Shown here: positions 21,395 through 32,484 of the stretch, in pieces | Position numbering within the stretch: the stretch's first letter is position 1 | How the letters are laid out: each line of letters opens with the position of its first letter | From: Nemophila menziesii | Taxonomy: Eukaryota > Streptophyta > Magnoliopsida > Boraginales > Hydrophyllaceae | Length of the DNA stretch: 64,000 bases | Assembly (NCBI GenBank): GCA_029959085.1 | Contig: JARWIR010000062.1 | Location: forward strand, 2,480,001 to 2,544,000 | Reading direction: 5' to 3' | Notes under the pieces: generated by a model | Told to the model about the DNA's origin: nothing | Seen by the model: only the letters and a program-made list of their open reading frames with translations | The model's database searches: none | Translations under genes and position numbers: made by a program

Positions 21395-22170
21395 ACACTT
21401 AGGGAGGTTAACAACAATGTTCATCACAGAGTGAAATTTAATGGAGTCAATCCACCAAATGGGGTTAATCATCAAATGCAAGGCATCCTTGAGTTGGGAG
21501 TGACTTTTCATGTTCAAACTTTGGGGATTCTCCCTCTATCTATTCAAGCCACATAGTTTAAGCCCGATATGGGTATGTTGAATCAATTCCTCAACTATGG
21601 GAATTATAATGGAGCCAACCAAGATTAGATATGAGCTATTCAGAAGTTCATGCAAATATGTGATGCTTACATTACTCAAGGAGTTACAAGGGATCAAATG
21701 TACTATTTCATGTGCAAATTTTTCTTAATTGGAGGTGCAAGTGAATGGCTAGATAGACAACCACCCGAGATGATCCGTAATTAGGATGCACTTCAAACAA
21801 GTTTTTCGATTGTTTCTATCCGCAAAGTAAGAGGATGAAAGACCAATTTGAGCTTGCCAATTTTAAACAAGAAGATGATGCGAGCTTAGGGAAGACCTGG
21901 ACTAGATTCCAACAATAGTTGGCAAAGTGCCCTCTTCATGGGTACACCCCTTAGATGCAAATTTCTATGTTCTATAAGGGGCTTGACGGAAGTGCAAAGT
22001 TACGAGTTGACAATCTCGGTGGTGGTGGTTTTCTGTCAATGGATCCTAATCAGGTCGCACAAGCAATAGAGAAAATTATTAATAATGAAAGAAGTTGGCC
22101 AGTCTCACGAGCGCAAAGAGGAGTTTTACATGTCAACAGTGAGACCGCCATAGATGCCAAAATTTTCTAA
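21395..22170 (+). pseudogene. gag: gag of old element E, second part
   Basis: Continues the frame from 8494-8565 after removal of Athila-A. Recognisable text: FKPDMGMLNQF (compare Athila-A FRPDSGMLA), QICDAYITQGVTRDQMYYF, FFLIGGASEWLDRQPPEM, and from 21955 an open stretch ISMFYKGLDGSAKLRVD matching the KIFYRGLDG region. At least three stops and one frameshift are present, so it is old. It ends near 22170, where LTR-like sequence begins. Confidence 0.8.
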
Positions 22171-22174
22171 AAAA

Positions 22175-22612
22175 TGTTTGGGCCCCATTTGACTTACTTA
22201 ATTAGGTTTAGAAGGGCCCAACCCGTTTTAAGGTAAAGTTGGACTAGTTCGAGCCACGGTGGAAAAAATGACATAACTTCTTCATCTCAACTCCGATTTG
22301 ACTTCCAGCACTTCCCACGCGTCATTAACTTTTGACAATTTCTGAATCAAAAGGAATCAGGTCCAAAGCACTGACCAATTAATCATGGTGACTGATACAA
22401 TATGATGTTAAGAATTCTCTGGTAATTACTCTAACCTTCCGAAGTGACTATTTCCGCCTCGGCTTGGGGTTTATCTTGACTTTTTGTCTTCTTATCTTTA
22501 TCTTGTCACCTTGTATTAATTATGTACCTAAAATATACACACTTAACACACAATGAAGGTGCAAAATATCTATAAATAGCAATATGACCAAAACAAGAGA
22601 CATAAGTACAAT
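22175..22612 (-). repeat. Athila-type LTR relic F, left part
   Basis: Non-coding. The stretch GACTAGTTCGAGCC ... AACTCCGATTTGAC resembles the mid-LTR region of Athila-A (ACAACTCCGATTGACC). Its continuation after the nested LINE-5 and Athila-B is 30691-30788, which ends in the diagnostic GAGACATCA. The minus orientation is inferred from that end. Confidence 0.5.
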
Positions 22613-22624
22613 TTATGGTGTGCA

Positions 22625-23732
22625 TATCAAGTTTACTGTGGAAAGGAAACCTAGAAGGGGCTCATGGTGCAAGAATATCTTAGGATAATATATGTCATAG
22701 TAAAGAAGCTAGAGGTTTAAATATTCCTAATATTAAGAATATAAACAAGGCGTGTCTTTTATTTACATTCTGGCGATTTTATTCTCAAAGTGACAATTTG
22801 TGGAGTAGATGGGATAATGTACACATACTAAAAAATAAGTGTATATGGAGTCTCAATGCTAAACAACACCACTCTTGGATGTGGAAACAACTGCTGAAAA
22901 TTAGAAGTGTTGCATATAAGTTCATCCATCATGAGGTAAGAAATGAAGATAAATCTTATATATTATGGGATAGATGGTTGAATAGGGAGAGTGTACAATA
23001 AATCCTTCAGATTAATATTGATGAAGTTAACTCTAGCTGCAATAAGAAAGTTGCAGAATGCTATGGTAGATGAAGGTGGAGACTCCCTCCATGTATAGGT
23101 AATTTGTTACCTAAATTACAATCTGTTGTACTCTCTTATGAGCCTGACATTATTATTTGTTCTGAGTGTCAAAAATCTTAGTTTTCCTTTAAAAAAAAAT
23201 CTTAAATGTATATCTGAATTTAAAGAAAATGTTTCATAGAGTAGCGTGGTGTGGTTCAAAAGTTGTATCCCTCGGTGTTCCTTTATTTCTTGGATGCCTG
23301 ATCAAAATAGACTCCCATCTAGGAAAAGAATGATTGAGTGGGGAATGATAATCTCCCCGAATTGTGTTATTTGTAGAAGCTGTCCTGAGGATATATATAT
23401 ATAGCATCTTCTTATCTGTTGTACATTCTCCAGGGTTGTTCTTGAGCGAATCTTGAATTGCTGTAACATTGCCCAGCTCGATTGAATCTTCAATTGCAGA
23501 TATTCAGAATTTGAGCCTTAACCAAGAATTGATGCTGATTAGAAGTGTATGTATAACTACTTACATATATTTCATATGGGGAGAAAGGAATTTTAGGGAT
23601 CATGGAGCGCCTGAGATGAATGAAGATCGGATTTTTAACAGGATTATCTCCTTTGTTGCAGTAAATCTAAAAAGAAGACTTTTCAAGAGTGCTAATGTTG
23701 TGACTATGGCTGAGAATATTTGTAATAGCTAG
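22625..23732 (+). pseudogene. LINE-5 ORF2 C-terminal remnant
   Basis: Open pieces 22798-23001 (WMWKQLLKIR, YILWDRWLN: the region between RT and zf-RVT) and 23469-23732 (IYFIWGERNFRDHG, the usual end of zf-RVT LINE proteins). Stops and shifts separate them. No RNase H domain follows, so this LINE belongs to a different group from LINE-1, LINE-2 and LINE-4. Confidence 0.7.
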
Positions 23733-23870
23733 AATTTATTATATTTTTGATCCAATGTACCCCAAAGTTGTAATTTTTTAGTAAAGTAGAGGCCCATTAG
23801 AATGCTTATGGGCTTATGGTGTAATGACTTTGTTATTTAGAGCTTTATCAATATATTTTGATTTGCCGAT

Positions 23871-25443
23871 TGATGTCTCCCTATTTGTGATGAATTAATC
23901 TAGGTTGTAGACATAATTTTAGGTGTATTAGGATAGTCAATACTCGATCTTTAGTCATATTATTATATTTTCTTATTTCTGTCTTGATTCGATGATTTAA
24001 TATTTTTAGAGTAAATTTGGTTTAATTATTTGTTAATTGTGATGCTTTAAAAATATATGGTAATTAATTAGATGACAAATCAATTCTAAAGAGATAAAGG
24101 AAAGAAGATAAGGATGGAAATTGGAGATAAAGGAAGTAAAAGATAAAATAGGAAAAGAAATGTTGCCAAGTAAATCTGAATTTCAGCAGTCACATCCACT
24201 AAAGTAATCATAACTTAACATCGGCTTGGAATTTGGAATATGGTCTGAATAAAAAGTGTAGAGATTTCCGATACGGTCGTTTCAATATAAAGTGGGCGAA
24301 AATCGAAGCAATATTGAAGAAGTTACGGCTAAAAAAAGACAACAACAGTTTTTCCCTTCTCCTATATTTTAGGAAGCGAATTTGATTTGGAAAAGAAGTC
24401 TGATTGCTTGCCTTCTTCTCCAATAAATCCGAATTAGGGATTCCTATACTCCTATAAATACACCCTTTAACTATTGTAAACATGTCATTGTTCAGTTCTA
24501 AGCCTTAGCTTAGTCCTTGCCTCCCACAATTAGTCCTTAAATTATTTCTTCCTAATTAGAAGTCATTAAAGAGAGCAAGTTGACAGTATGTATCTTTATT
24601 TTAGTTTACTTCTTTCTAGTATGAACTAATTTTCTCATAACTTGGGTTTTGCATATGTATACTCTATGAATTCTATTTTCTTCTATCTATGTTTCTTTGG
24701 GAAAACTATTTTAAATTGATTATAACTGTTTAACCATATATTTGTTTTATGTGCTTTGATTTATTGTCTGTCTTAAACCTGATCAATTTAGGGTTGTGCT
24801 AATAGTAGTTAGATGGTCGCCCAGAAGGGGTGTCTAATTATTGAAACACCACATAAAGGTCTAGTGTGCGGTAGTGATCCGGAAGGGCTTGCCTAACTAG
24901 ATAGTCATTAGGGTTTTTTATTTCACCACCAATCATTATTTGCAGGCCAGTCTCATCTAAGAACCTAATGGCGCAGGAGCGCTTTAGTTAAGTCCCTTGG
25001 TAATTGTGAGGTCCCCACCTAAGTCCACCTGGAAGGGGGTTAGGAGGAATTTAGAATCCTGACTACTTATCTAAGATCTATAATCACCCTTATTAACTAG
25101 TAGAAGATATAGAAGGATTAGTGTATACTCGCAAAACCTGAGTTATATTCTCTCATCTTATTCTTACATCTTTTATTTACTTGTCTTTATTTTCTTTTGT
25201 TTAATCATTAATCTTCTCCATCATATTTATTTACTTTTTTGTCTTTAATTATTAATTGCTACTCTATTCTGTTTACCTATCTGTATAACACACTAAGTCC
25301 CTCGGAACGAATCTTTATTTATCATTAAAAACTTGCATACAGTTTGTGATACTTGCAGTGAGTAACGTGTTTAGTCTAGGGTGTTAGTGCATCGTTTATA
25401 CATCTTTTATTATCATATTTTTATCACACCTTAGGCGACACCA
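23871..25443 (+). repeat. Athila-B 5' LTR
   Basis: 1573 bp, TGATGTCTCC...GGCGACACCA. TATA box CCTATAAATACACCC at about 24451-24465. A direct repeat of 29102-30662 with scattered substitutions and small indels. The solo LTR at 52440-53918 belongs to the same family (shared blocks such as CACCTAAGTCCACC). Confidence 0.9.
24453..24460 (+). promoter_or_regulatory. TATA box in Athila-B 5' LTR
   Basis: TATAAATA in CTCCTATAAATACACCC; the 3' LTR copy is at about 29696-29703. Confidence 0.55.
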
Positions 25444-25449
25444 AGTTTT

Positions 25450-25467
25450 TGGTGCCGCTGCCAAGGA
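25450..25467 (+). other. Primer-binding site of Athila-B
   Basis: TGGTGCCGCTGCCAAGGA, 6 nt after the 5' LTR with the same AGTTTT spacer as Athila-A. It differs from the Athila-A site at three positions, consistent with decay. Confidence 0.75.
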
Positions 25468-25628
25468 CTTGTGTCTCGTTAGCGTGTGGGTTATTTATTT
25501 TTAGTAATAGTAGTTTTTAGTTAATTTTATTTTTCCAGTTTTACGCTTTTGGTTTGTTTTAGTCTCATTCAGGTTAACAGTGTAGGCTTGCGTAGCCCGA
25601 GAGGTGTTTCATAGCTTATAACAGACGC

Positions 25629-26057
25629 TTGAGAGAAGAAAGAGAACATAGAAAAGCAATGGTGTTACGAATGGGAGAAGATCCTCCACGAGAGGATAAT
25701 GTTATTAATAAGAATGACGATCAACGTCAACCGCCAGCCCCTTGTGATCCGTCAATAGGTCCTCAACTACCACCAGGAGGAGGTAACGGAAACAATAACA
25801 GACAAGAACAAGATCTACCCGGCTTGGGAGCACTTTTTCGAGTTCAACCTTTAGGCTATCGTCCTCCAGAGATCCAAAGCATAAAGTTCAGGCCCGATCC
25901 AGGCATGCTCAGTCAATTTCAAAACTTTGGACTCTATAGTGGTGTAGCAATACAAGATCAAGAGTTAAATTTCTCTTTCTTCCCCAAACATATCCTAACT
26001 CCATTAAAGCTTCAACAAACCTTCACCAAATATCAAAACACTACCCAATCACCATAA
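25629..26057 (+). pseudogene. gag: Athila-B gag N-terminal remnant
   Basis: An open frame of 142 codons. It shares with Athila-A the Arg/Glu-rich start, the Pro/Asn-rich linker, and the block SIKFRPDPGMLSQFQNFG (about 25879-25932). Homology stops soon after, where the frame enters Pro/Ser/Thr/Asn-rich sequence without Gag motifs. This marks the left edge of the deletion that removed the Gag core and all of Pol. A functional Gag cannot be made. Confidence 0.8.
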
Positions 26058-26370
26058 ACTCACATCCAATCCTTTCCCCACATCATTATAAAGAAGATTC
26101 AACCACCCATATCATATCAAAACACCTAGAACCCAAGAATCAAAAGCCAAATTTCCAAATTTCACCCAACAAGTTCTTAGATCCATACCATCAAGCAAGA
26201 GTTCATCCTACCAACATAGAGATTCATCATCATAATACCTCTCCTAACCCAAATAAAGCTTCTTCAACCAATAATCAAGAGTTACAAATTTCAAGAGTGT
26301 GCAAAAGCTTTGAGTTGGAGGTCAATTGAGATGACGAAAATAACAGAAAACATTATCTACTGTTAGGGAG

Positions 26371-27537
26371 ATGAAGAAGAATCAAAGTAAGATATTGGTA
26401 TCTATTGAGAAGAGATCAATTGAGAAAAGTTCAAGTTCTAGTTTAAAGGGTAAAACAGTTCAAGAGAATAGAGGAAAACTAGCTGTGGTAAATTCAATGG
26501 GTAAAAAGGTTCCAGCTTTCATAAAGAAGACACCACAACCTCTACAAGTCGAGAGTCATGTGCCCGAGATTAATGAAGCTTCAAAGGCCTTGTTAGCTTC
26601 AGCAAAGAAACACTTACCAGAACTTTCTTTGGCTTATAAGTGAATATTTGAAGAAGAAGTTGGAGAAGGTGAATACAAGAGATTCGTAGAGATGGGAGAT
26701 AGATTGTTTTGGTATACGTTCATGTTGCAAAGATCAAATTTATGTAGAGATTTAGCTTCCGATTTCTATCTAGTCCTCTTTAGCCGAGATAGTAAAGGTC
26801 GTGTTCCAGGTAGAGGCAAGTTAGTTCCTTTTACAGTTGAAGAGATTCGAAACCACTTCCAGTTCAAGAAATTGTTCGGACCATGTAAGTATAGAGAAGC
26901 GGTGGAAAATATCAAGACTTTCGATTGGAATCTACTTTTTGAGCATGTTTTAGATAAGGAGAAAGTGCAATCACATAAGGGATAACTGAAGGCACCTTGG
27001 CCTTACAAATATCTCCAAGCAGATACAAAAGTTTGGCACAATTTCCTTGCAGCGAATGCCTTTGGGAACATGAGAACTTCGGATGTAACTAAGAAGAACG
27101 CATCTTTTTGAATTGTATTTTAAGGGGGGAGAAGTAGATGTGGAACAATTGATCTTTGAGGAGGTGATGCGATTTTTGGTCTCTCCTACTTCTTTATTTA
27201 ATTTGAAATATCCTACTATGATCACGTGCTTGTGCGAAAAGTGAAGTGATTCCGGGTAAAGAAGAGAAGCTATTATATAAGATGATGAATAATATTGACA
27301 ATAATCAAGACAATCTTGAGAGGAGCAGAATTTACAAAACTTTCGAAAGATGAAGAGGATCGTATATGGAGAGAAAAGGTAGAGGAACGATTGAATAAAG
27401 TCGAAGCAGCTCATACTTTCTTAGCCAAAGATGTGGCACAAATCAAAGCTAATAAGGTGAACATCATGACATTCCTGAAGCAATTAAAGAAATATCTCGT
27501 AACTTCTATCTTGGATGTCGATAATGCGAGGCAATAA
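26371..27537 (+). pseudogene. Athila-B envelope-position ORF, broken
   Basis: Three pieces in one frame: 26371-26643 (basic N-terminus), 26692-26985 (the plant-transposon-protein domain: DLASDFYLVLFSRDSKGRVPG, VPFTVEEIRNHFQF) and 27295-27537 (heptad-like C-terminus). Stops separate them and the section 27110-27295 has frameshifts. It is homologous to the intact ORF at 11596-12912 by domain order and position. Confidence 0.8.
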
Positions 27538-27621
27538 CCTCGAGAGTATGTTCTCTTTCTTCCTTACCATTTATGTATATGTTTTATCTGCTTATTTTAA
27601 TTTCTTTTTAGAATTTTATTT

Positions 27622-27641
27622 GAGGCATGGGGACACGCCTC
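27622..27641 (+). promoter_or_regulatory. GGGA-loop hairpin after the envelope-position ORF (Athila-B)
   Basis: GAGGCATGGGGACACGCCTC: 7 of 8 stem pairs, loop GGGA. Compared with Athila-A and -D, the fourth pair is G-C instead of T-A (both sides changed), and one pair is lost (A opposite C). It lies about 85 bp after the ORF end, as in the others. Confidence 0.6.
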
Positions 27642-29086
27642 ATTTTTTATTTGGGGGTGTGGGATTCGTTGTCTCTCATCTCCATTTTTATGTGATTTTT
27701 CTGTTTTTAGGTAGAAATTAAATTTTTGATACATGGGATTTAGATGTAGAGTGTTTTTAATAGCTTGAAAGCATAAGCTCAGTAAGTTGATGATAGAAAG
27801 TAGTATGTTTATGAGCTATTATATTTTGTATGCTTTGAGTATTTGTAGGAAACACATATTGATGGTAAAGAAAAGATTAGTTAGCAATGAGATAGAAAGT
27901 ATGTTCGATCTCAGAGAGCCATGAGTTGTGTGTAGGCCGTGAGATCCAAGCTAGTTGATAAACCCATTTGATGTACGTGCTAAAGGTAAGAGAATAACGA
28001 AATTGCATAGTTTAGAAACTGATTAAGGCGATTCTTTGATAAGCCCCTTGTTGCCTTTTAGCTTGTTGTCCAAATTATTATATTTTATATCCTTCTCAGC
28101 TCCTTCTAGCCTTTCCAAAGCCTTTTTATTATCCACATTATAAGACATATCCCTTTAGATTTTAGGACTTTTCCATATGACCCGCACTCGAATCGCGATG
28201 CATAGACAATTATTTAGAGCTTGAGTTTGGGGTGGTGGGGCCACCATTATGGGAATTATTATTATTGGGTTGGGATTTTGAGCTTATTAATTATGCTATG
28301 TTCTATATTTTGATGATTTACATGTTTATTATATTGTAACCCTTTGACGGGGTAAAAGTAAATGAAACAAGTTATGAAAAGAAAAAAAAACATTTTAAAG
28401 AAATAGCATGACATATCACATCAAAAAGAGAGTCATAGCTACATTACAAGAGAGAAAAAAATTGATATGAAAAGAATATATATTTGGACCGGCAAAAAGT
28501 GATATTTTTATGTGAACATCTTTATGCTTTAGTTTGAGTTATTGGGCATGCAACTTTGTTGATCAAGGAATTCATTGGGTTGAGTGAGAACATTTTTTTA
28601 GAGTAACTCAAGCTCTAGGGAGATTCATTGATGGCTAGTGGGGAGAGAGCCAAAATCTCACTCTAAATTATCCAAGTACACTTATCATACCGTCTTTAAG
28701 CCAACATTACAACCTTAAAGACCTTATGATTCTTTGCTATGTGATCTAGAAGTGATTGAGCCAATAGAGAGTAGTTAAGTGGATATTTGGATAATAGTTA
28801 AATTCAATGAACAATCTATAGCCTCCTTGGTAAACTGAGTAAAGAACCTCTCCTTCTTACATTGTGAAGCTAATCTAATCTTGAATTCAAGCCGTATTGA
28901 TCGTGGATATGAAAGGTGTGTAGGTAATTTAGTTCGTAAATTTTATTACATGAAATTTTCTTAGTAGTAGCTTTGAGTCTATTTTGAATATTCTGCTATT
29001 TTCTTTCCCAATGCGCTTAATTGACTTAGGTGTGTATTAGAGACTTCCCTTTTTTCTTACCTTTATTGTATCGGGACAATACAACT
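27642..29086 (+). other. Athila-B 3' UTR
   Basis: No ORF. It carries the blocks shared with Athila-A and -D: 28165-28250 (GACCCGCACTCGAATC... TTGAGTTTGGGGTGGTGG) and 28570-28830 (GAGTGAGAACAT, ATGGCTAGTGGGGAGAGAGCC, CGTCTTTAAGCC, then a region complementary to GGCTATAG). Confidence 0.65.
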
Positions 29087-29101
29087 TTGAGTTGGGGGTC
29101 T
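29087..29101 (+). other. Polypurine tract of Athila-B
   Basis: TGAGTTGGGGGTCT directly before the 3' LTR start TGATGTC. Confidence 0.85.
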
Positions 29102-30662
29102 TGATGTCTCCCTATTTGTGATGAATTAATCTAGGTTGAAGACATTATTTTAGGTGTATTAGGATTGTCAATACTCGATTTTTAGTCATATTATTATATT
29201 TTCTTATTTCTTGGCTTGATTTGATGATTTATTATTTTTAGAGCATATTTGGTTTAATTGTTTGTTAATTGTGAAGCTTTAAAAATATATGGTAATTAAT
29301 TAGATGTCAAATTATTTATAAATAAATAAAGGAAAGAAGATAAGGATGAAATTTCGAGATAAAGGAAGTAAAACATAAAATAGGAAAAGAAAAGTTGTCA
29401 AGTAAATATGAATTTCAGCAGCTACGTCCACTAAAGTAATCATAACTTAGAACAGCCTGGGAATTTGGCCGAATGGTTTGAAAAAAAAGTATAGAAATTT
29501 CCGGTACCGTCGTTTCGATATAAAGCAGGCGAAAATCAGAGAAATATTGAAGAAGTTACGGCCAAAACGAGACAGAAGCAGATTTTTCCTTCTCCTATAT
29601 TTTAGGAAACGAATTTGATTTGGAAAAGAAGTCCAATTGCTTGCCTCCTACTCCAAGAAATCCGAATTAGGGCTTCCTATACTCCTATAAATATACCCTT
29701 TAACTATTGTAAACATGTTCTTTCTCAGTTCTAAGCCTTAGCTTAGTCCTTGCCTCCCACAACTAGTCCTTAAGTTTCCTTCATCATTAGAAGTCATTCA
29801 AGAGAGCAAGTTGATAGTATGTATCTTTCTTTTAGTTTATTTCTTTATAGTATCCCATAGCTTGGGTTTTTCATATGTATACTCTATGAATTCTATTTTC
29901 TTCTATCTATGTTTCTTTGGGAAAACTATTCTAAATTGATTATAGCTACTTAACCATATATTTGTTTTATGTGCTTTGCTTTATTGTCTGTCTTAAACCT
30001 GATCAATTTAGGTCTGTGCTAATAGTAGTTAGATTGTCACCCGGAAGGGGTGTCTAATTATTGAAACACCACATATACGTCTAGTGTGCGGTAGTGATTC
30101 GGAAGGGCTTGCTTAACTAGATAGTCATTAGGGTTTGTTATTTCACCACCGATCATTATTTGCAGACCAGTCTCATCTAAGAACCTAGTGGCGTAGGAGC
30201 ACCTTAGTTAAGTCCCCTGGTAATTGTGAGGTCGCCACCTAAGTCCACCCAGAAGGGGGTTAGGAGAAATTTAGAATCATGACTACTTATCTAAGAGTTA
30301 TAATCAACCTTATTAACTAGTAGAAGAAATAGAAGGATTAGTGCATACTCGCAAAATCTGAGCGATATTCTCTCATCTTATTCTTACATCTTTTATTTAC
30401 TTCTCTTTATTTTCTTTAGTTTAATCATTAATCTTCTCCATCATATTTATTTACTTTTTGGTCTTTAATTATTAATTGCTACTCTATTATGTTTACCCAT
30501 TCGTATAACATACTAAGTCTTTGAGAACGAATATTTATTTATCATTAAGACTTGCATACGATATGTGATACTTGCAGTGAGTAATGTGTTTAGTCTAGGG
30601 TGTTAGTGCATCGTTTATCCATCTTTTATTATCATATTTTTATCACACCTTAGGCGATACCA
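29102..30662 (+). repeat. Athila-B 3' LTR
   Basis: 1561 bp, TGATGTCTCC...GGCGATACCA, followed by the target copy CCGAT. Confidence 0.9.
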
Positions 30663-30690
30663 CCGATCAAAAAAAAGATAAAAGTACAAT

Positions 30691-30788
30691 ATACCAAATA
30701 TTAGGGGAAAATCCATCACTTAGGCCCAATAAACTCCCAAAATAATGCCTCTTGAGTTGATTAATATATCACAAAAAGAGAGACATCA
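30691..30788 (-). repeat. Athila-type LTR relic F, right end
   Basis: Ends in AGAGAGACATCA with the partner ATGCCTCTT 40 bp before it, the decayed U3 terminal inverted repeat of this LTR class. It is not followed by a polypurine tract, so it is a solo or truncated LTR. It rejoins 22175-22612 once LINE-5 is removed. Confidence 0.55.
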
Positions 30789-31920
30789 GACATATAAGAT
30801 TTTAGCCATGCATGTCTTTATTATTTTTTCTATATAAATAAACACCAAGTTAGTTAAGAAATATAAAATATAAATAAATCTAAAAATAGAGTTAATTGTT
30901 ACTCTGTATATAAGGGATTTAAATATTATATGGTTGATAATTTTTGGAGTCAAGGAGGTATGTCGGTTTCGGTTAGAATAACGATCCCAAATATTCTATT
31001 TTAAGGCATGGAATTAAATAATGTCTAATATGGGGATTATTAACCCTATTTTAAATTATGCAGTAATATTTTCAATTCGATGATTTTTTGACTCTATGTA
31101 TTATTAATTAGCTGAATTATATTATTTCGCTATCATATGATTGATTGTATATTTGGGATAGCACGAGCTACTTCGTCGTCTCTCTATTAATGTTAATTGC
31201 TATTGTTGTTGAATCGGTTTACTTAGTTGTTTCATATTTGATATTTTATATTGCTATCGATCTTTCGACATGTTACAATTGTGTTGCACTAGGCGACAGC
31301 GGGCTTTCCAGGGTTAAACGACCATCATGATCTATTCTTACATGGCACACGTAATGGAGAGTTCGTTGACCAGTTGGTTGTAGGTTCGGTGTACCTGAGG
31401 TAGTACCAGTGGGAGTGATATTGTATAGCTGTTGAAGCATGAGTCATAAGGGCAAGACCACAATACCCTTTGCGACGTAACTGTCATTTGCTAGTCTATT
31501 TAAATTGTTGGGTAGTATGGTCTGCCTAGTTTGCAATATACATTTGTCTTATTTATTTATTTATTGTCTTATGAATGTTTAATATATATTTAAGACCTAT
31601 ATCGGTTCAATGACAACGTATTACATATAGTTACTACCCTAGGTTAAAGTCTGCATATGACCATTATTTATTTTCTCACTAAGCCAGTGGTAGCTCACCC
31701 CCTTTCCCCCCATCCTTCAGGTATGAGATAACTTAAGAACATGGGTAGTAAGGCCTAGACACCAGACTAGGTTGCAGAGGAAGAATAGAGATTTTTACTT
31801 ATTAATTGTATTTATTTTATTTAATTAGTATATTGTAATAAATAATTCTTTATTTAATTAAATGTATTTTTCTAGATTTCAAATTAGTTAGATAAACAAT
31901 TGCGTTTTCGAGGTGTCACA
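30789..31920 (+). repeat. Element G 5' LTR
   Basis: Starts near TATAAGATTTTAGCCATGCATG and ends GGTGTCACA just before the primer site. The exact left edge is uncertain because it abuts relic F. The matching text in the right copy starts at 35291. Confidence 0.65.
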
Positions 31921-31923
31921 AGT

Positions 31924-31935
31924 TGGTATCAGAGC
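31924..31935 (+). other. Primer-binding site, initiator-Met type
   Basis: TGGTATCAGAGC, the classic plant LTR-element site complementary to initiator tRNA-Met, 3 nt after the 5' LTR. Confidence 0.85.
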
Positions 31936-32484
31936 TTAAAGTAGCCTCTAGGCGTAACCGCGGATAGGATTCTCAAACTGTGAAAAAGGGGTAGAAAGAG
32001 TAAATTAAACCAGTAAAAATTATAATTAATTAGTAGTTGGTATTGAACCAATACTAAGATAACTCTTGAGGTTGGTCCCTTGTACAGTACTAAATACGGT
32101 GGTAAATTCTTGAGTTTTGCCAGCTCGAGGAAGTGTCATTGTTTTTGGTTACTCGATGAATCTATATTTGGACATTTAGTACCTCAATAGCAATTCAAAA
32201 AGAACATATGTATCTGATTGTGATTAAATGTTTTATTTTTTTGTGCACCCATATTTAATAATTTATGATAACTTGTTAGAATTTGTGGTTTCTCATCTAG
32301 TCAGTTTTTATGATTGGGATTATTTTGAAATGTAAACTAAAAATAATTAAATAGTTGAATTTAAACTTTTTTAACATATAAATTTTTAAGGGCGAAATTA
32401 TTTTTAGGTGTAGTGAATGTGATATCATAACATAATAAAATATATTTAGACGATTATGATATAGATAATTTGTAATAAAATAAT

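Larger units (their letters stand above)
23871..30662 (+). mobile_element. Athila-B: pol-less Athila derivative
   Basis: 6792 bp, plus strand, target duplication CCGAT at 23866-23870 and 30663-30667. LTRs of about 1.57 kb, primer site TGGTGCCGCTGCCAAGGA, a gag N-terminus, then directly the region of the envelope-position ORF; protease, RT, RNase H and integrase are absent. The 3' UTR and polypurine tract are well preserved. The two LTRs differ at many sites (several per hundred bases in the parts compared), so it is clearly older than Athila-A. It would depend on other elements for enzymes. Confidence 0.9.
22613..30681 (+). mobile_element. LINE-5: 5'-truncated LINE split by Athila-B
   Basis: LINE sequence runs 22613-23870 and resumes at 30668 with its A-run (30669-30676). 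An imperfect target repeat containing AAGTACAAT lies at 22604-22612 and 30682-30690. The 3' UTR includes 'ATATTTTGATTTGCCGAT' directly before the Athila-B insertion. The element is strongly decayed and holds only the C-terminal part of ORF2. Confidence 0.7.
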
